DNA of 16,927 nucleotides from Sva-07 sp964549065. Lineage in GTDB: Bacteria; Actinomycetota; Acidimicrobiia; Acidimicrobiales; Ilumatobacteraceae. Of the stretch, positions 1-7,287 are shown piece by piece (positions within the stretch are counted from its first letter, which is position 1; the number at the start of each line of letters is the position of its first letter). A program made the translations under genes and the position numbers. Under the pieces are notes generated by a model. That model saw only the letters and a program-made list of their open reading frames with translations. It did no database searches and was not told the origin of the DNA. The stretch is taken from NCBI GenBank assembly GCA_964549065.1, contig CAZJUC010000056.1, positions 1 through 16,927 of the forward strand, given 5' to 3'.

Positions 1-1024
1 CATCGATCAGGGCCTTGAACGAGCCGTCCCAGTCGTCACCGAAGTGGATGTTGTGATGGCTGGCATCAGCGGGCGGGAGGCCGTTCACGCCTGCCACCCA
101 CAGCAGGCACGACGGCGAGTACTTGCCCTTGCGAGCAGCGCGCGGGGCGTCGATTCCCGGCAGGAGCTCACGGTAGGCGACCGGCAGGTCGACGTTGCAG
201 ACGACCGCATCGGCATCGAGACGTTCGGAGGCGCCGATCTCGACACCCGTGACCGCACCGCCAGGCGTGCGCAGGATGCGCGTGACCGGCGAGTCGTAGC
301 GGATCTCGACGCCGGCGTCGGTGACCGCGTCGGCGAGGCCGGCTGCCATCATGTGCATGCCCCCCTCGGGCACGAACACGCCCTCGACCGAGTCCATGTA
401 GGTGATCACTGCGTAGAGGGCGAGCGCCTCGTACGGGGCGAGCCCGGCGTACATGGACTGGAAGCTGAAGATGCGCTGCAAGCGATCGTCGTCGAAGAAC
501 GACGCGACCTTCTTGCCCAATTTGCCGAATCCGCCGAGCTTCACGAGTTCGAGGCCGGACTTCCACGGCTTGATCAGATCGAGCGGCGTGTCGAAGTTGG
601 CGTCGATGAACGCGTCCATCTCGGCGCGGTAGAGCTGCTCGAGCCAGGTGCAGAACCGCCCGAACGCCTCAGCGTCCTTGGCGCCGGAGAACTCGCGGAT
701 CTCCTGGGTCATCGCTTCGCGTCCGTGGCGCACGAACAGGGTGGACCCGTCGGAGTACACCGCCCGGTACATCGGGTCGACCGGGTTGATCGTGACGTAG
801 TCCTTCATCTCGGCGCCCGCCGCGTTGAAGGCGTCTTCCAAGAGGTTCGGCATGGTGAGAACAGTGGGTCCGTTGTCGAGGCGGAAGCCTTGCTCGGTGA
901 TCATCCCGGCTCGTCCGCCCGGAATCGAGTCTCGTTCGACGATGGTGACGTCGTGGCCTGCTCCGGCGAGGTGGGCGGCGGCGGAGAGCCCGCCGAGTCC
1001 GGCTCCGACGACGATGACATGCAT
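1..1024 (-). CDS. crtI: Phytoene desaturase (CrtI family), C-terminus cut off by the window edge
   Basis: This is an FAD-dependent carotenoid desaturase that introduces double bases into phytoene to make coloured carotenes, probably at the membrane. About 341 residues are visible, beginning MHVIVVGAGLGG. The N-terminal dinucleotide-binding fold shows GAGLGG at residues 7-12 and an acidic residue ending the second strand (E30), followed by the family segment IPGGRAG and LDNGPTVLTMP near residue 50. The middle part (FQSMYAGLAPYEALALYAVI, then FVPEGGMHMMAAGLA) is typical of CrtI. The missing C-terminus should hold the second FAD-binding stretch. The ATG overlaps the idsA stop by one base (TGATG), and a strong Shine-Dalgarno sequence precedes it, so translation is coupled to the prenyl synthase that supplies GGPP. 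Phytoene synthase is not in the window and may lie to the left. A different CrtI-type desaturase or ketolase role cannot be excluded from a partial protein. Confidence 0.9.
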   Translation of the reverse strand, partial: MHVIVVGAGLGGLSAAAHLAGAGHDVTIVERDSIPGGRAGMITEQGFRLDNGPTVLTMPNLLEDAFNAAGAEMKDYVTINPVDPMYRAVYSDGSTLFVRHGREAMTQEIREFSGAKDAEAFGRFCTWLEQLYRAEMDAFIDANFDTPLDLIKPWKSGLELVKLGGFGKLGKKVASFFDDDRLQRIFSFQSMYAGLAPYEALALYAVITYMDSVEGVFVPEGGMHMMAAGLADAVTDAGVEIRYDSPVTRILRTPGGAVTGVEIGASERLDADAVVCNVDLPVAYRELLPGIDAPRAARKGKYSPSCLLWVAGVNGLPPADASHHNIHFGDDWDGSFKALID

Positions 1025-2085
1025 CAGGTACTCCTCCAACTGACGTACTCGGCAAGGGCGACCAGTTCGGTCTTGGCGGCCTCGATGATCGGGGCCTCTT
1101 CGATGGCGGCGATCGCGCTGGTGGTGAGCGCAGTGATGTGGTCTTCGAGTTCCGCCAACGCTCCGGTGTCGACGATCGTCTGCTGGATGCGGGCGACGCC
1201 GTATCCGTCGAGGTCGGGTGCGCCGACTTGGGCGAGCACCTCGCGTTGGGCGGCGTCGGCGGATCGGACGGCTCGTGCCAGCAGCGGTGTGGGCTTGCCC
1301 TCACGTAGGTCGCCGCCGACCGACTTGCCGGTCAGGCTCTCCTCGCCGAACGCGCCCATCACGTCGTCGCGCATCTGGAAGGCATCGCCCAGTGGGAGGC
1401 CGTAGGCGCTGAGCGCTCCGAGCAACTCGTGCTCGCGTTCGGGGGCGGCGAGCACGGCACCGAGATGGAGCGGTCGCTCGATGGTGTACTTTCCGGACTT
1501 GTACCGACAGATCCGTTCGGCTGTGTCGACGTCGCGGATGCTCTGCACCGAACCGAGGATGTCGAGGTACTGGCCGATGTTCAGCTCGACACGCAGCTCG
1601 TTCCAGATGCGCATCGCTTCGGGAGACACTCCCTCCATCAGGCGATCGGCGTACACGAACGCCAGGTCGCCGACGAGAATCGCCACACCTTCGCCGTATC
1701 GTCTCGACTCGCCGACCCAGCCCTTGGCGGCGTGCTCCTCGGCGGCGAGAGTGTGCGTGGTCGGCTGGCCCCGGCGGGTGACGGCGTCGTCCATCACGTC
1801 GTCGTGGAAGAGCGCGAACGCGTGCATCAGCTCGAACGCCGCGCCCGCATCGATGTCGACCTGGTCGTCGGTGCCACCACCGGCGCCGACATAGCCCCAG
1901 TGCGTGAACGCAGGCCGAAGTCTCTTGCCTCCGGACAGTACGAGCCGACGGATCTCGTCGATCGGCTGGGCGAGGTCGGGGTCGAACGCCGCCCAACGCT
2001 CGCGTTCGGCGGTCAGCAGTTCGTCGAGGCGGGCCTCGACGCGGTCGGCGATGGCTCGCAGGCTGATCGGAGCAGTTCCAGACAT
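1024..2085 (-). CDS. idsA: Geranylgeranyl/polyprenyl diphosphate synthase (IdsA/CrtE type)
   Basis: This enzyme condenses isopentenyl diphosphate with allylic diphosphates to give GGPP or a similar chain, the precursor of phytoene. The 353-residue protein has the complete family signature: GGKRLRP at 52-58, first aspartate-rich motif DDVMD at 95-99, GQ at 171-172, KSGKYT at 196-201, second motif DDVMG at 240-244, and GKSVGGDLREGK at 253-264. The second motif has G instead of the last D, as is usual in actinobacterial IdsA-type synthases, so it is not a defect. The ATG at 2085 lies eight bases after a TAGCCT -10 box. The gene is followed, with a one-base overlap, by crtI, so carotenoid synthesis is the likely main use of the product. 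Product chain length (C15, C20 or longer) cannot be read reliably here. Confidence 0.9.
   Translation of the reverse strand: MSGTAPISLRAIADRVEARLDELLTAERERWAAFDPDLAQPIDEIRRLVLSGGKRLRPAFTHWGYVGAGGGTDDQVDIDAGAAFELMHAFALFHDDVMDDAVTRRGQPTTHTLAAEEHAAKGWVGESRRYGEGVAILVGDLAFVYADRLMEGVSPEAMRIWNELRVELNIGQYLDILGSVQSIRDVDTAERICRYKSGKYTIERPLHLGAVLAAPEREHELLGALSAYGLPLGDAFQMRDDVMGAFGEESLTGKSVGGDLREGKPTPLLARAVRSADAAQREVLAQVGAPDLDGYGVARIQQTIVDTGALAELEDHITALTTSAIAAIEEAPIIEAAKTELVALAEYVSWRST
1031..1037 (-). promoter_or_regulatory. Shine-Dalgarno sequence of crtI inside the idsA 3' end
   Basis: GGAGGAG on the minus strand lies six bases before the crtI ATG at 1024, within the last codons of idsA. It fixes the crtI start and shows that this downstream gene uses a leader-type signal, unlike most first genes in the window. 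Confidence 0.75.
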
Positions 2086-2088
2086 TTG

Positions 2089-2106
2089 GCAGCAGGCTAC
2101 TGCTGC
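2089..2106 (-). promoter_or_regulatory. idsA-crtI promoter -10 box within a perfect inverted repeat
   Basis: On the minus strand, TAGCCT (2099 to 2094) is a TAnnnT -10 box eight bases before the idsA ATG, suggesting a nearly leaderless mRNA. It sits inside the repeat GCAGCAG-TAGC-CTGCTGC (2106 to 2089), with seven-base perfect arms and a four-base centre. This is either an operator covering the -10 box or a hairpin in DNA. No good -35 box is seen. Confidence 0.5.
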
Positions 2107-2191
2107 AGGAGTCTGCCTGCCCCGACGTGCCGGACGTACCCGACGGACCAGATGTGGCGTGGACCCGTGGACCTCGGCACCGCCTGTGCGA

Positions 2192-2219
2192 TGTCACCGT
2201 GGGGCCCGGCGGTGTGACA
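2192..2219 (-). terminator. Hairpin just downstream of xseB, terminator-like
   Basis: TGTCAC (2192-2197) pairs with GTGACA (2214-2219), extended by a CG/CG pair after a two-base bulge. It begins six bases after the xseB stop. A competing pairing CACCGCC (2178-2184) with GGCGGTG (2208-2214) is also possible. There is no T-run, so intrinsic termination is uncertain. The 139 bases between xseB and idsA hold this hairpin and the idsA promoter and no credible gene. Confidence 0.35.
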
Positions 2220-2224
2220 GTTGG

Positions 2225-2434
2225 TCAGGGGTCGGCGTCGAGGTCGGCGGTGACCTGCTCGATGCGCAGCTGTGCTGTGGAGATCTTCGAGCGACACAGG
2301 GCGATCAGCTCGGAGGCCCGGGCGACGCGGTCGGCGAGGTGGTCGACATCGACGTCGGAGCCCTCCAGCTCACGCAGGATCGTGTCGAGTTCGGCGAGTG
2401 CGTCGGCGTAACCGGGGGTGGCGTCGTCGGCCAT
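2225..2434 (-). CDS. xseB: Exodeoxyribonuclease VII small subunit
   Basis: XseB binds the C-terminal region of XseA to form exonuclease VII, which degrades single-stranded DNA into oligonucleotides in the cytoplasm during repair. The 69-residue protein has the family core: an N-terminal YADALAELDTILRELEG helix (about residues 9-25), then DVDHLADRVARASELIALCRSKI (about 29-51) and a helical C-terminus ending LDADP. Size and two-helix layout match the family. The ATG is three bases after the xseA stop, and AAAGGA seven bases upstream is a good Shine-Dalgarno sequence, so the two subunits are made from one message. A terminator-like hairpin follows. Confidence 0.92.
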   Translation of the reverse strand: MADDATPGYADALAELDTILRELEGSDVDVDHLADRVARASELIALCRSKISTAQLRIEQVTADLDADP

Positions 2435-2437
2435 GGG

Positions 2438-3829
2438 TCAGTCCTTTGGTGGTGATGGGTCGGGGGAGACGATGCTGACGAGCGTGCCGTCGCCCAATGC
2501 GGTGGTGACGGTGTCGCCGGTCCCCACGTCGTCGACAGAGCGTACGATCGTGCCGTCGGCGCGTCGGGTGATCGACCACCCGCGCGCCAGCTGGACGGCC
2601 GGGTCGAGCGCTGCCACCCTCGCGGTCACCACATCGAGACGACTCTCGGCGCGTCCGATGACCGTGTCGGCGCTCCCCACGAGTCGCCGCCGCGCCTCGG
2701 TGAGGCGTTCGTCGGCACGGGCGAGGCATGCCGGAGCGGTACGGGCCAGCGTGTCGACGCGCATGCCGAGGCGTTCGTCGCCACGTTCGACGGCAGCATG
2801 CGTGCGGCGGGCGATGCGGTGGGCCGTCTCGGACAGCCCGGTGGTGGCGGCCGCGAGCACATGGCGACTCTCCCGAACGATCGAGGCGAAGGTCGCTTCG
2901 CTGTCGGCGCTGTAGCGCGCTGTCCGGGCGATCAGTTCACCAGCGCACGCGGTCGGGGTCTTGAGCATCGTGTGTGCCACTTCGTCGGCGACGCTGCGAT
3001 CGACTTCGTGGCCGAGCCCCGTGAGCACGGGTACGGGTGACGCAGCGATGGCTCGAGCGATCCGCTCGGCGTCGAACACCGCCAACTCGTTCCGGGCGCC
3101 GCCACCCCGGATGACCACGAGTGCATCGAGCTCGCTCCGGCGCGACAGCGTGACGATCGCCGACGCCACCGACCGTTCGGCGATGTCGCCCTGCACCCTG
3201 GTGTCGATCACGGTGAGCGAGAACCCGAATGCGCTTCGTTGCAGCTCGTCGTGGAAGTCGTGCCACGCTGCGGTGCCGACGCTGGCGACGACCCCGATGC
3301 GCAGCGGTATCGGCGACAGGACCCGAGCCTTGTTGGCGTCGAAGAGTCCTTCGGCGACCAACCGACGGATCACCTCGTCACGGGACTGCGCGATCTCGCC
3401 GAGGGTGTACTTGGGATCGATGCCGGTCATCTTCAAGCCGATCCGACCGTTCGGGGCGTAGTAGTCGAGGTGGCCGAAGACCCGCACCTTCATGCCGTCG
3501 GCAAGTCGCAGCTGGTGCTTCTGCAGCATCGGACGCAGACGCATGCGGGCATTGGCGAAGAACTGGACGTTGACGATCGCCTTGCCGCGACCGTTGGGGC
3601 GGCGTTGCCGGCTGTCGGCATCGGAGCTCTCGGCGTCGTCGACGAGTGTGAAGTATGCGTGCTGGCCCCGGTCGCTCCAGCCGGTGATCTCGCCACGAAC
3701 CCACACACCGTCGGAGAAGCCGCGCCGAAGGGTGTCGTTGATGGCGTCGGCCAACTCGCCGACCGAGTAGGTCGGGTTCGCGACGTCGTCGAGCTCGTCG
3801 TCGCCGAAATCGAATGCGGGCTGGCTCAC
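2438..3829 (-). CDS. xseA: Exodeoxyribonuclease VII large subunit
   Basis: XseA is the catalytic subunit of exonuclease VII, a metal-independent single-strand nuclease. The 463 residues show an N-terminal OB-fold for ssDNA (about 20-140; YSVGELADAIN, VRGEITGW, YYAPNGRIGLKM), then the catalytic domain with IGVVASVGTAAWHDF near 178-192, the signature VIRGGGARNELAVFD at 239-253, and GLGHEVDRSVADEVAHTMLKTPTACA at 271-296. A helical region of about 300-400 carries the XseB-binding repeats, and the C-terminal ARGWSITRRADG segment is typical. The chosen start is a GTG at 3829. A TTGAAT box lies exactly seven bases upstream, matching the spacing seen at other genes here, and no Shine-Dalgarno sequence is visible. 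xseB follows after three bases. Confidence 0.93.
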   Translation of the reverse strand: MSQPAFDFGDDELDDVANPTYSVGELADAINDTLRRGFSDGVWVRGEITGWSDRGQHAYFTLVDDAESSDADSRQRRPNGRGKAIVNVQFFANARMRLRPMLQKHQLRLADGMKVRVFGHLDYYAPNGRIGLKMTGIDPKYTLGEIAQSRDEVIRRLVAEGLFDANKARVLSPIPLRIGVVASVGTAAWHDFHDELQRSAFGFSLTVIDTRVQGDIAERSVASAIVTLSRRSELDALVVIRGGGARNELAVFDAERIARAIAASPVPVLTGLGHEVDRSVADEVAHTMLKTPTACAGELIARTARYSADSEATFASIVRESRHVLAAATTGLSETAHRIARRTHAAVERGDERLGMRVDTLARTAPACLARADERLTEARRRLVGSADTVIGRAESRLDVVTARVAALDPAVQLARGWSITRRADGTIVRSVDDVGTGDTVTTALGDGTLVSIVSPDPSPPKD

Positions 3830-3836
3830 GGGCCCG

Positions 3837-3842
3837 ATTCAA
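3837..3842 (-). promoter_or_regulatory. Possible -10 box of xseAB
   Basis: TTGAAT on the minus strand ends seven bases before the xseA GTG. It lacks the second-position A of TAnnnT, so it is a weak candidate supported mainly by the spacing. Confidence 0.3.
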
Positions 3843-3884
3843 TCAGTCGGTGACGCCTCGGCACGCAACGCCGCGGATGCCAGC

Positions 3885-3917
3885 GATCACGCCTGGGGTC
3901 TGACCCCTGGCGTGATT
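3885..3917 (-). terminator. Strong hairpin abutting the rmuC stop; terminator or REP-like palindrome
   Basis: Arms GATCACGCC (3885-3893) and GGCGTGATT (3909-3917) pair over nine bases (one G-T end pair). After a T-T mismatch, GGGGT pairs with ACCCC around a CTG loop. The hairpin begins at the last base of the rmuC stop codon and lies 55 bases or more before the xseA start. It has no T-tract on the minus strand. Its core GGTCTGACCCC recurs once, upstream of dnaX, so it may be a dispersed palindromic repeat rather than a simple terminator. Confidence 0.5.
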
Positions 3918-5227
3918 CATGCGCCCAGTATCCGGATCGTGCCGCCGGGCGGCGTGTCGGTGTCGTCATCGGCGGCCTCATCGGAGGTGATGGGTGTCGC
4001 GAAGAGTTCCCCGTCGACGGGGAGATTGCGTTGCAGACGCAGCTCGTCGAGTTGGCGCAGCGGCTTCTCGAGTTGACGACGACGTGTGCCGGTGAGCTGA
4101 TCGAATGCCTTGTCGACCTGGTCGAACTTCTTCTTGACCGAATCGACCTGGTCGTTGTACTTGCGCCACTGCGCACTGAAGGTGCCGAGCAGCTTCAGGA
4201 TCTCGTCACTGGTCTGCTCGATCATGAAGTTGTCGAACGCCTGGCGGATGACGCCGAGGAACGCGAACAACGTGAGCGGCGAGCACAGCACGACCTTCTG
4301 TCCCATCGCCTCGTCGATCAGACCGGCGTCGTGCTCGTGGATGAACCCGGTGAGCTGTTCGTTCGGGATGAACAGGAGTACGTAATCGACCGAGGGGGTG
4401 TCGCTCTCGCCGGAATAGTCGCGCTTGGCGAGTTCCTTCACCCGCAGGCGCACGTCGGCGAGGAACCGCTTGAGGTGGACGTCGCGCTCGGCGTTGGTGC
4501 CCACTTCGAGGTAACGCAGGTACGACGCCATCGGGAACTTGACGTCCATGTAGAGCGCGTGGCCCTTGGGCATCGGGAACGTGTAGTCGGGGCGGCCTGA
4601 ACCGCCTTCGATCTGGGTCTGTTTGACGTAGTTGACGTTCTCGACGAATCCGGCGAGGCGCAGCACGTCCTCGGCCATCCGCTCGCCCCACTGTCCGCGG
4701 GCCTGCGGGTTCGCGAGGGCTTCGCGCAGTGCTCGGGTGGAGTCGGCGAGCGTGTTGGCGATCTCGGCGTGGGCTTGCAGCGACGTGGTGACCTGGCCGA
4801 AGTTCTCGGCACTGGAACGACCGAGGGTGGACACCATCTCACTGAGCTTGGTGAGCTCGGAGCGCATCTCGGCGTGGACCTGATCCAGGCGGGCATCGAT
4901 GACGTCCTTCTTGGCGCCCAATTCGGTGGTGGTCTGGTCGCGGGCCGACTGTGCGAGCGCGCCGAACTGTTCGCGCTGCAGCACGGCGGTCTGCTCGAGG
5001 GCGGCAGCCACTGCTGCATCGCGTTCGGCGGTGGCCTGGTCGCGTACCTGGGCAACGGCGTGATGAACGGCGCTGTCGATGGCGAGCTGCAGGGACTCGT
5101 TGGCAGCCGCTTGTTCGCCGAGTCGTCCTGCGCTGTCGGCCTGGGTGCGCCGAACGGCGAAGAGGTAGCCGCCGAGGGCGGCCCCGACGGCCAACACGAC
5201 GGCGATGACGAGGACGGCGATCTCCAT
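3917..5227 (-). CDS. rmuC: RmuC family protein (DNA recombination limiting factor)
   Basis: RmuC proteins are membrane-anchored, predicted nuclease-like factors linked to limiting rearrangements at inverted repeats; the biochemical activity is not settled. From the start used here the protein has 436 residues: one N-terminal membrane segment (about 1-24, MEIAVLVIAVVLAVGAALGG), a long alanine- and glutamine-rich coiled coil (about 30-150), then the RmuC domain with the hallmark ARGQWGERMAEDVLRLAGF (about 176-194) and SGRPDYTFPMP plus YMDVKFPM. The tail is acidic and proline-containing. A second ATG at 5236 would add three residues (MGR). I prefer 5227 because CATCAT lies seven bases before it, the spacing seen elsewhere, and because membrane anchors usually begin this way. 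The 61 bases upstream contain nothing else of note except the palindrome GGATGCATCC. Confidence 0.9.
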   Translation of the reverse strand: MEIAVLVIAVVLAVGAALGGYLFAVRRTQADSAGRLGEQAAANESLQLAIDSAVHHAVAQVRDQATAERDAAVAAALEQTAVLQREQFGALAQSARDQTTTELGAKKDVIDARLDQVHAEMRSELTKLSEMVSTLGRSSAENFGQVTTSLQAHAEIANTLADSTRALREALANPQARGQWGERMAEDVLRLAGFVENVNYVKQTQIEGGSGRPDYTFPMPKGHALYMDVKFPMASYLRYLEVGTNAERDVHLKRFLADVRLRVKELAKRDYSGESDTPSVDYVLLFIPNEQLTGFIHEHDAGLIDEAMGQKVVLCSPLTLFAFLGVIRQAFDNFMIEQTSDEILKLLGTFSAQWRKYNDQVDSVKKKFDQVDKAFDQLTGTRRRQLEKPLRQLDELRLQRNLPVDGELFATPITSDEAADDDTDTPPGGTIRILGA

Positions 5228-5297
5228 ACGCCCCATGATGACGTAGGGGTGTCACAGAGTTCGCGGATGCATCCCCGACGGGCTCCTGCGCACCGGT

Positions 5298-6308
5298 TCA
5301 GCGCAGCGCGATGGTGAAGCAGCGCTCGGCGAGGGTGCCCAGCGCATAGGTCTCGTAGTCGACGCCGAAATCGGAGTACAGACCGCGGCACGACTCGCTC
5401 CAGGCAAGCGCCTCGGGCGTCGACATGCGGTGCACCACCTGCATGACGCCGCCCTCGTAGACGCGGTACTCGGCCCACGTGCCGGGAAAGTCCTTGGTGC
5501 AGCCGACCTCGATCGAGGGCACCCCTGAGCGCGCCATCGGGCGCACCCGGTGGCGGTGCGTGTGCCCGGCTGCATAACCGATGACGCCGGTCCGGCGTTC
5601 GGCGACCTCATCGAGCCCATCGCTCGCGTCGGGGTGCAGCCCGAAGTAGTCGTCGCTGCGTTTCGCGCCCGGGCCGTCACCGATCCACTGCTGGTGATGC
5701 CCCATCACGAACACGGGTCGATCGGCGCTGAGGCAGAGGTCGTCGAGCCAGTCGAGTTGCTCGGTGGTGAGCGTGCCGGTCGTGGCGCCCGGAATGGCGG
5801 TGTCGAGCAGCGCAACGATCACACCGGGCAGCTCGATGCGCTGGTCGCCTGCGTATTCGGCCTGGTGGCGGTACGCGTCGTGGTTGCCGCGCACCACGTG
5901 CAGTCGGTCGCCGAACGGAGCCCGATAGCACGCCTCGAACGCGTCCCACTCGGCTGGTTCGCCGTCGACCGACAGGTCGCCCTTGACGATCACCGCCACC
6001 GGATCGACGGTGCCCATCTCCTGAGCGGCAGCACGGTTCATCACCTCCGGATACGGGGGTGCGCCCGGTGCTGCACGTCGGATGGGCCCCTCGGTGTGGT
6101 CATCGACCCGACCGGCTTCGGTTTCGCCGAAGTGGACGTCGTTGACGGTGGCGAAACGGCACAGGAGCTCACCGTCGGGTCGAGCAAGTGTGCGCACGAC
6201 GACACCGTCGAGATGGTGCTCGGTGTCTGCGTCGAGCCCGTCGTAGCGGTGCACGCCGAGCCCGTCGTGGAGCACGACGAGGTCGTCGGCGATGGTGGTG
6301 ATGTCCAT
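5298..6308 (-). CDS. Calcineurin-like metallophosphoesterase
   Basis: The protein is a cytoplasmic-looking dimetal phosphohydrolase of the calcineurin superfamily; substrate unknown. All metal-ligand blocks are present in order within 336 residues: DVH at 57-59, KGDLS at 109-113, GNHD at 141-144, GHH at 203-205, and GHTHR at 248-252. No signal peptide or membrane segment is visible, which fits a cyclic nucleotide or nucleotide-derivative phosphodiesterase (CpdA/Icc-like) better than a secreted phosphatase, but this is inference. The first 45 or so residues precede the catalytic fold as a small beta-rich extension. The ATG is 37 bases after the stop of the upstream RDD gene without a clear Shine-Dalgarno or -10 box, so the gene is probably read from the RDD transcript. 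Confidence 0.85.
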   Translation of the reverse strand: MDITTIADDLVVLHDGLGVHRYDGLDADTEHHLDGVVVRTLARPDGELLCRFATVNDVHFGETEAGRVDDHTEGPIRRAAPGAPPYPEVMNRAAAQEMGTVDPVAVIVKGDLSVDGEPAEWDAFEACYRAPFGDRLHVVRGNHDAYRHQAEYAGDQRIELPGVIVALLDTAIPGATTGTLTTEQLDWLDDLCLSADRPVFVMGHHQQWIGDGPGAKRSDDYFGLHPDASDGLDEVAERRTGVIGYAAGHTHRHRVRPMARSGVPSIEVGCTKDFPGTWAEYRVYEGGVMQVVHRMSTPEALAWSESCRGLYSDFGVDYETYALGTLAERCFTIALR

Positions 6309-6345
6309 GGATGCAGGCGCCGGATCGAGCGGTGTGGAGCCGCGA

Positions 6346-6951
6346 TCAGACCTCGACGACGATCGAGCCCACGACCTTGTCGTGCCAGGTCTGCTTCTTG
6401 TCGTCCCACAGCATCCAGAGATAGCCGAGGTACAGGATCTGCCCGGAGATGAAGCTGGCGAACAACTGGCGTCCGAGTGCCCGACCGAAGCCGATCGGCT
6501 CGCCCGTCGTCTCGCCGATCACCTTGATGCCGACGATCCTGCGCCCCCAGGTCTGGCCGGTCTTGCCCAGGGCCCGCAGGTAGATGAACGCCACGAACAG
6601 CCAGCCGAGGACGGCGATGGCGATGCCGGCGGCGATCAGCGCTCCGTCGGGTGCGCCGGCCGGGCAGAGGATCTCCTCGGTGTTCTCGTTCCACGTGCAC
6701 CCGTCGAATGCGGCAAATCCCACGATGATGCCCGGGACGACGAAGACCGCGATCAAGAGCCCGTACAGCAGCCCGTCGAGCAGGTAGCCGCCCAAGCGGA
6801 TGCCGAATCCGGCGCGTTCAGCGCCGACGGGCGGAGCTGCGTATCCGTACGACGGATGTCCCGGCGCAGTGGCGGCGGCGGCGCCGGGCGGCGGAGGAGG
6901 CGGCGGGGTCGAACCCTGTCCGGGCGGTGGAGGCGGCGGTGGCATTGCCAT
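6346..6951 (-). CDS. RDD family membrane protein with polyproline N-terminus (short paralogue)
   Basis: RDD proteins are small multi-pass membrane proteins of mostly unknown role; some have been linked to ion exchange. The 201 residues begin MAMPPPPPPPGQGS, with two seven-proline runs in the first 22 residues, then an RDD domain from about 47: RLGGYLLDG with R52 and D59, a membrane segment (about 60-82), a loop with two cysteines (CTWNENTEEILC, 85-96), a second segment (about 104-126), GQTWGRRIVGIKV at 132-144, and a last segment (about 163-182) followed by KQTWHDKVVGSIVV. The start is placed at ATG 6951 because the upstream extension in this frame is unlike any protein; ATG 6945 is an alternative. 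It is a paralogue of the longer RDD gene at 7288-8250, the two being separated only by the epsilon-like gene. Confidence 0.82.
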   Translation of the reverse strand: MAMPPPPPPPGQGSTPPPPPPPGAAAATAPGHPSYGYAAPPVGAERAGFGIRLGGYLLDGLLYGLLIAVFVVPGIIVGFAAFDGCTWNENTEEILCPAGAPDGALIAAGIAIAVLGWLFVAFIYLRALGKTGQTWGRRIVGIKVIGETTGEPIGFGRALGRQLFASFISGQILYLGYLWMLWDDKKQTWHDKVVGSIVVEV

Positions 6952-7037
6952 GCACAGAGTGTTGCACGAACCATGCGCACGCGAGCGCGAACCTGGAACC
7001 TCGGAGCCGATTGCACCGGCCGGCTCGGCCCTCCGGG

Positions 7038-7268
7038 TCAGCGGAACGGACGGTCGCGGCGGGCCGCGATCGGGCGCGACCACCAGCGGCCGCTGAACCG
7101 CCACGCGGTGCTGCGCACGGGTTCGGTGTCGGTGATCGCCACCGGCTTCGGCCAGAGGGCTTCGACGCCCGCCATGATCGCGACGACCTCGTCGTCGGTG
7201 GGCGTCGGTGACGTGCTGCTGATCGAGACCTGGCCCGAGTTCTCGTTGACGGCGGCCGAATCGGACAT
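7038..7268 (-). CDS. Probable acyl-CoA carboxylase epsilon subunit
   Basis: Epsilon subunits are short proteins that bridge the biotin-carboxylase and carboxyltransferase parts of actinobacterial acyl-CoA carboxylases. This 76-residue protein starts MSDSAAVNENSGQVSIS and has the typical helix PTDDEVVAIMAGVEALW (about residues 22-38), then PKPVAI and a tryptophan/arginine-rich end (WRFSGRWWSRP). The family is poorly conserved, so the call rests on the T-D-x-E-hydrophobic helix, the size, and the carboxyltransferase gene two positions upstream. The ATG at 7268 is preferred over a GTG at 7295, which would overlap the RDD gene, because TATCGT lies exactly seven bases before this ATG. That box is identical to the dnaX one and suggests a separate leaderless promoter. 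It could also be an unrelated small actinobacterial protein. Confidence 0.6.
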   Translation of the reverse strand: MSDSAAVNENSGQVSISSTSPTPTDDEVVAIMAGVEALWPKPVAITDTEPVRSTAWRFSGRWWSRPIAARRDRPFR

Positions 7269-7275
7269 GGGCGCC

Positions 7276-7281
7276 ACGATA
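7276..7281 (-). promoter_or_regulatory. -10 box of the epsilon-like gene (leaderless)
   Basis: TATCGT on the minus strand is followed by seven bases and then ATG 7268. The same hexamer with the same spacing precedes dnaX. It lies in the 19-base gap after the RDD gene, so the small gene can be transcribed on its own as well as from accD. Confidence 0.5.
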
Positions 7282-7287
7282 GGCGCC

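Noticed and set aside
44..1405. Long plus-strand reading frame of 453 codons at the left end
   Set aside because: It runs antisense across crtI and idsA, both with clear family motifs; the translation is arginine/aspartate-rich and typical of GC-rich shadow frames.
2097..2297. Small minus-strand frame of 66 codons overlapping xseB
   Set aside because: Overlaps xseB in another frame, crosses the terminator-like hairpin, and has no ribosome site or promoter.
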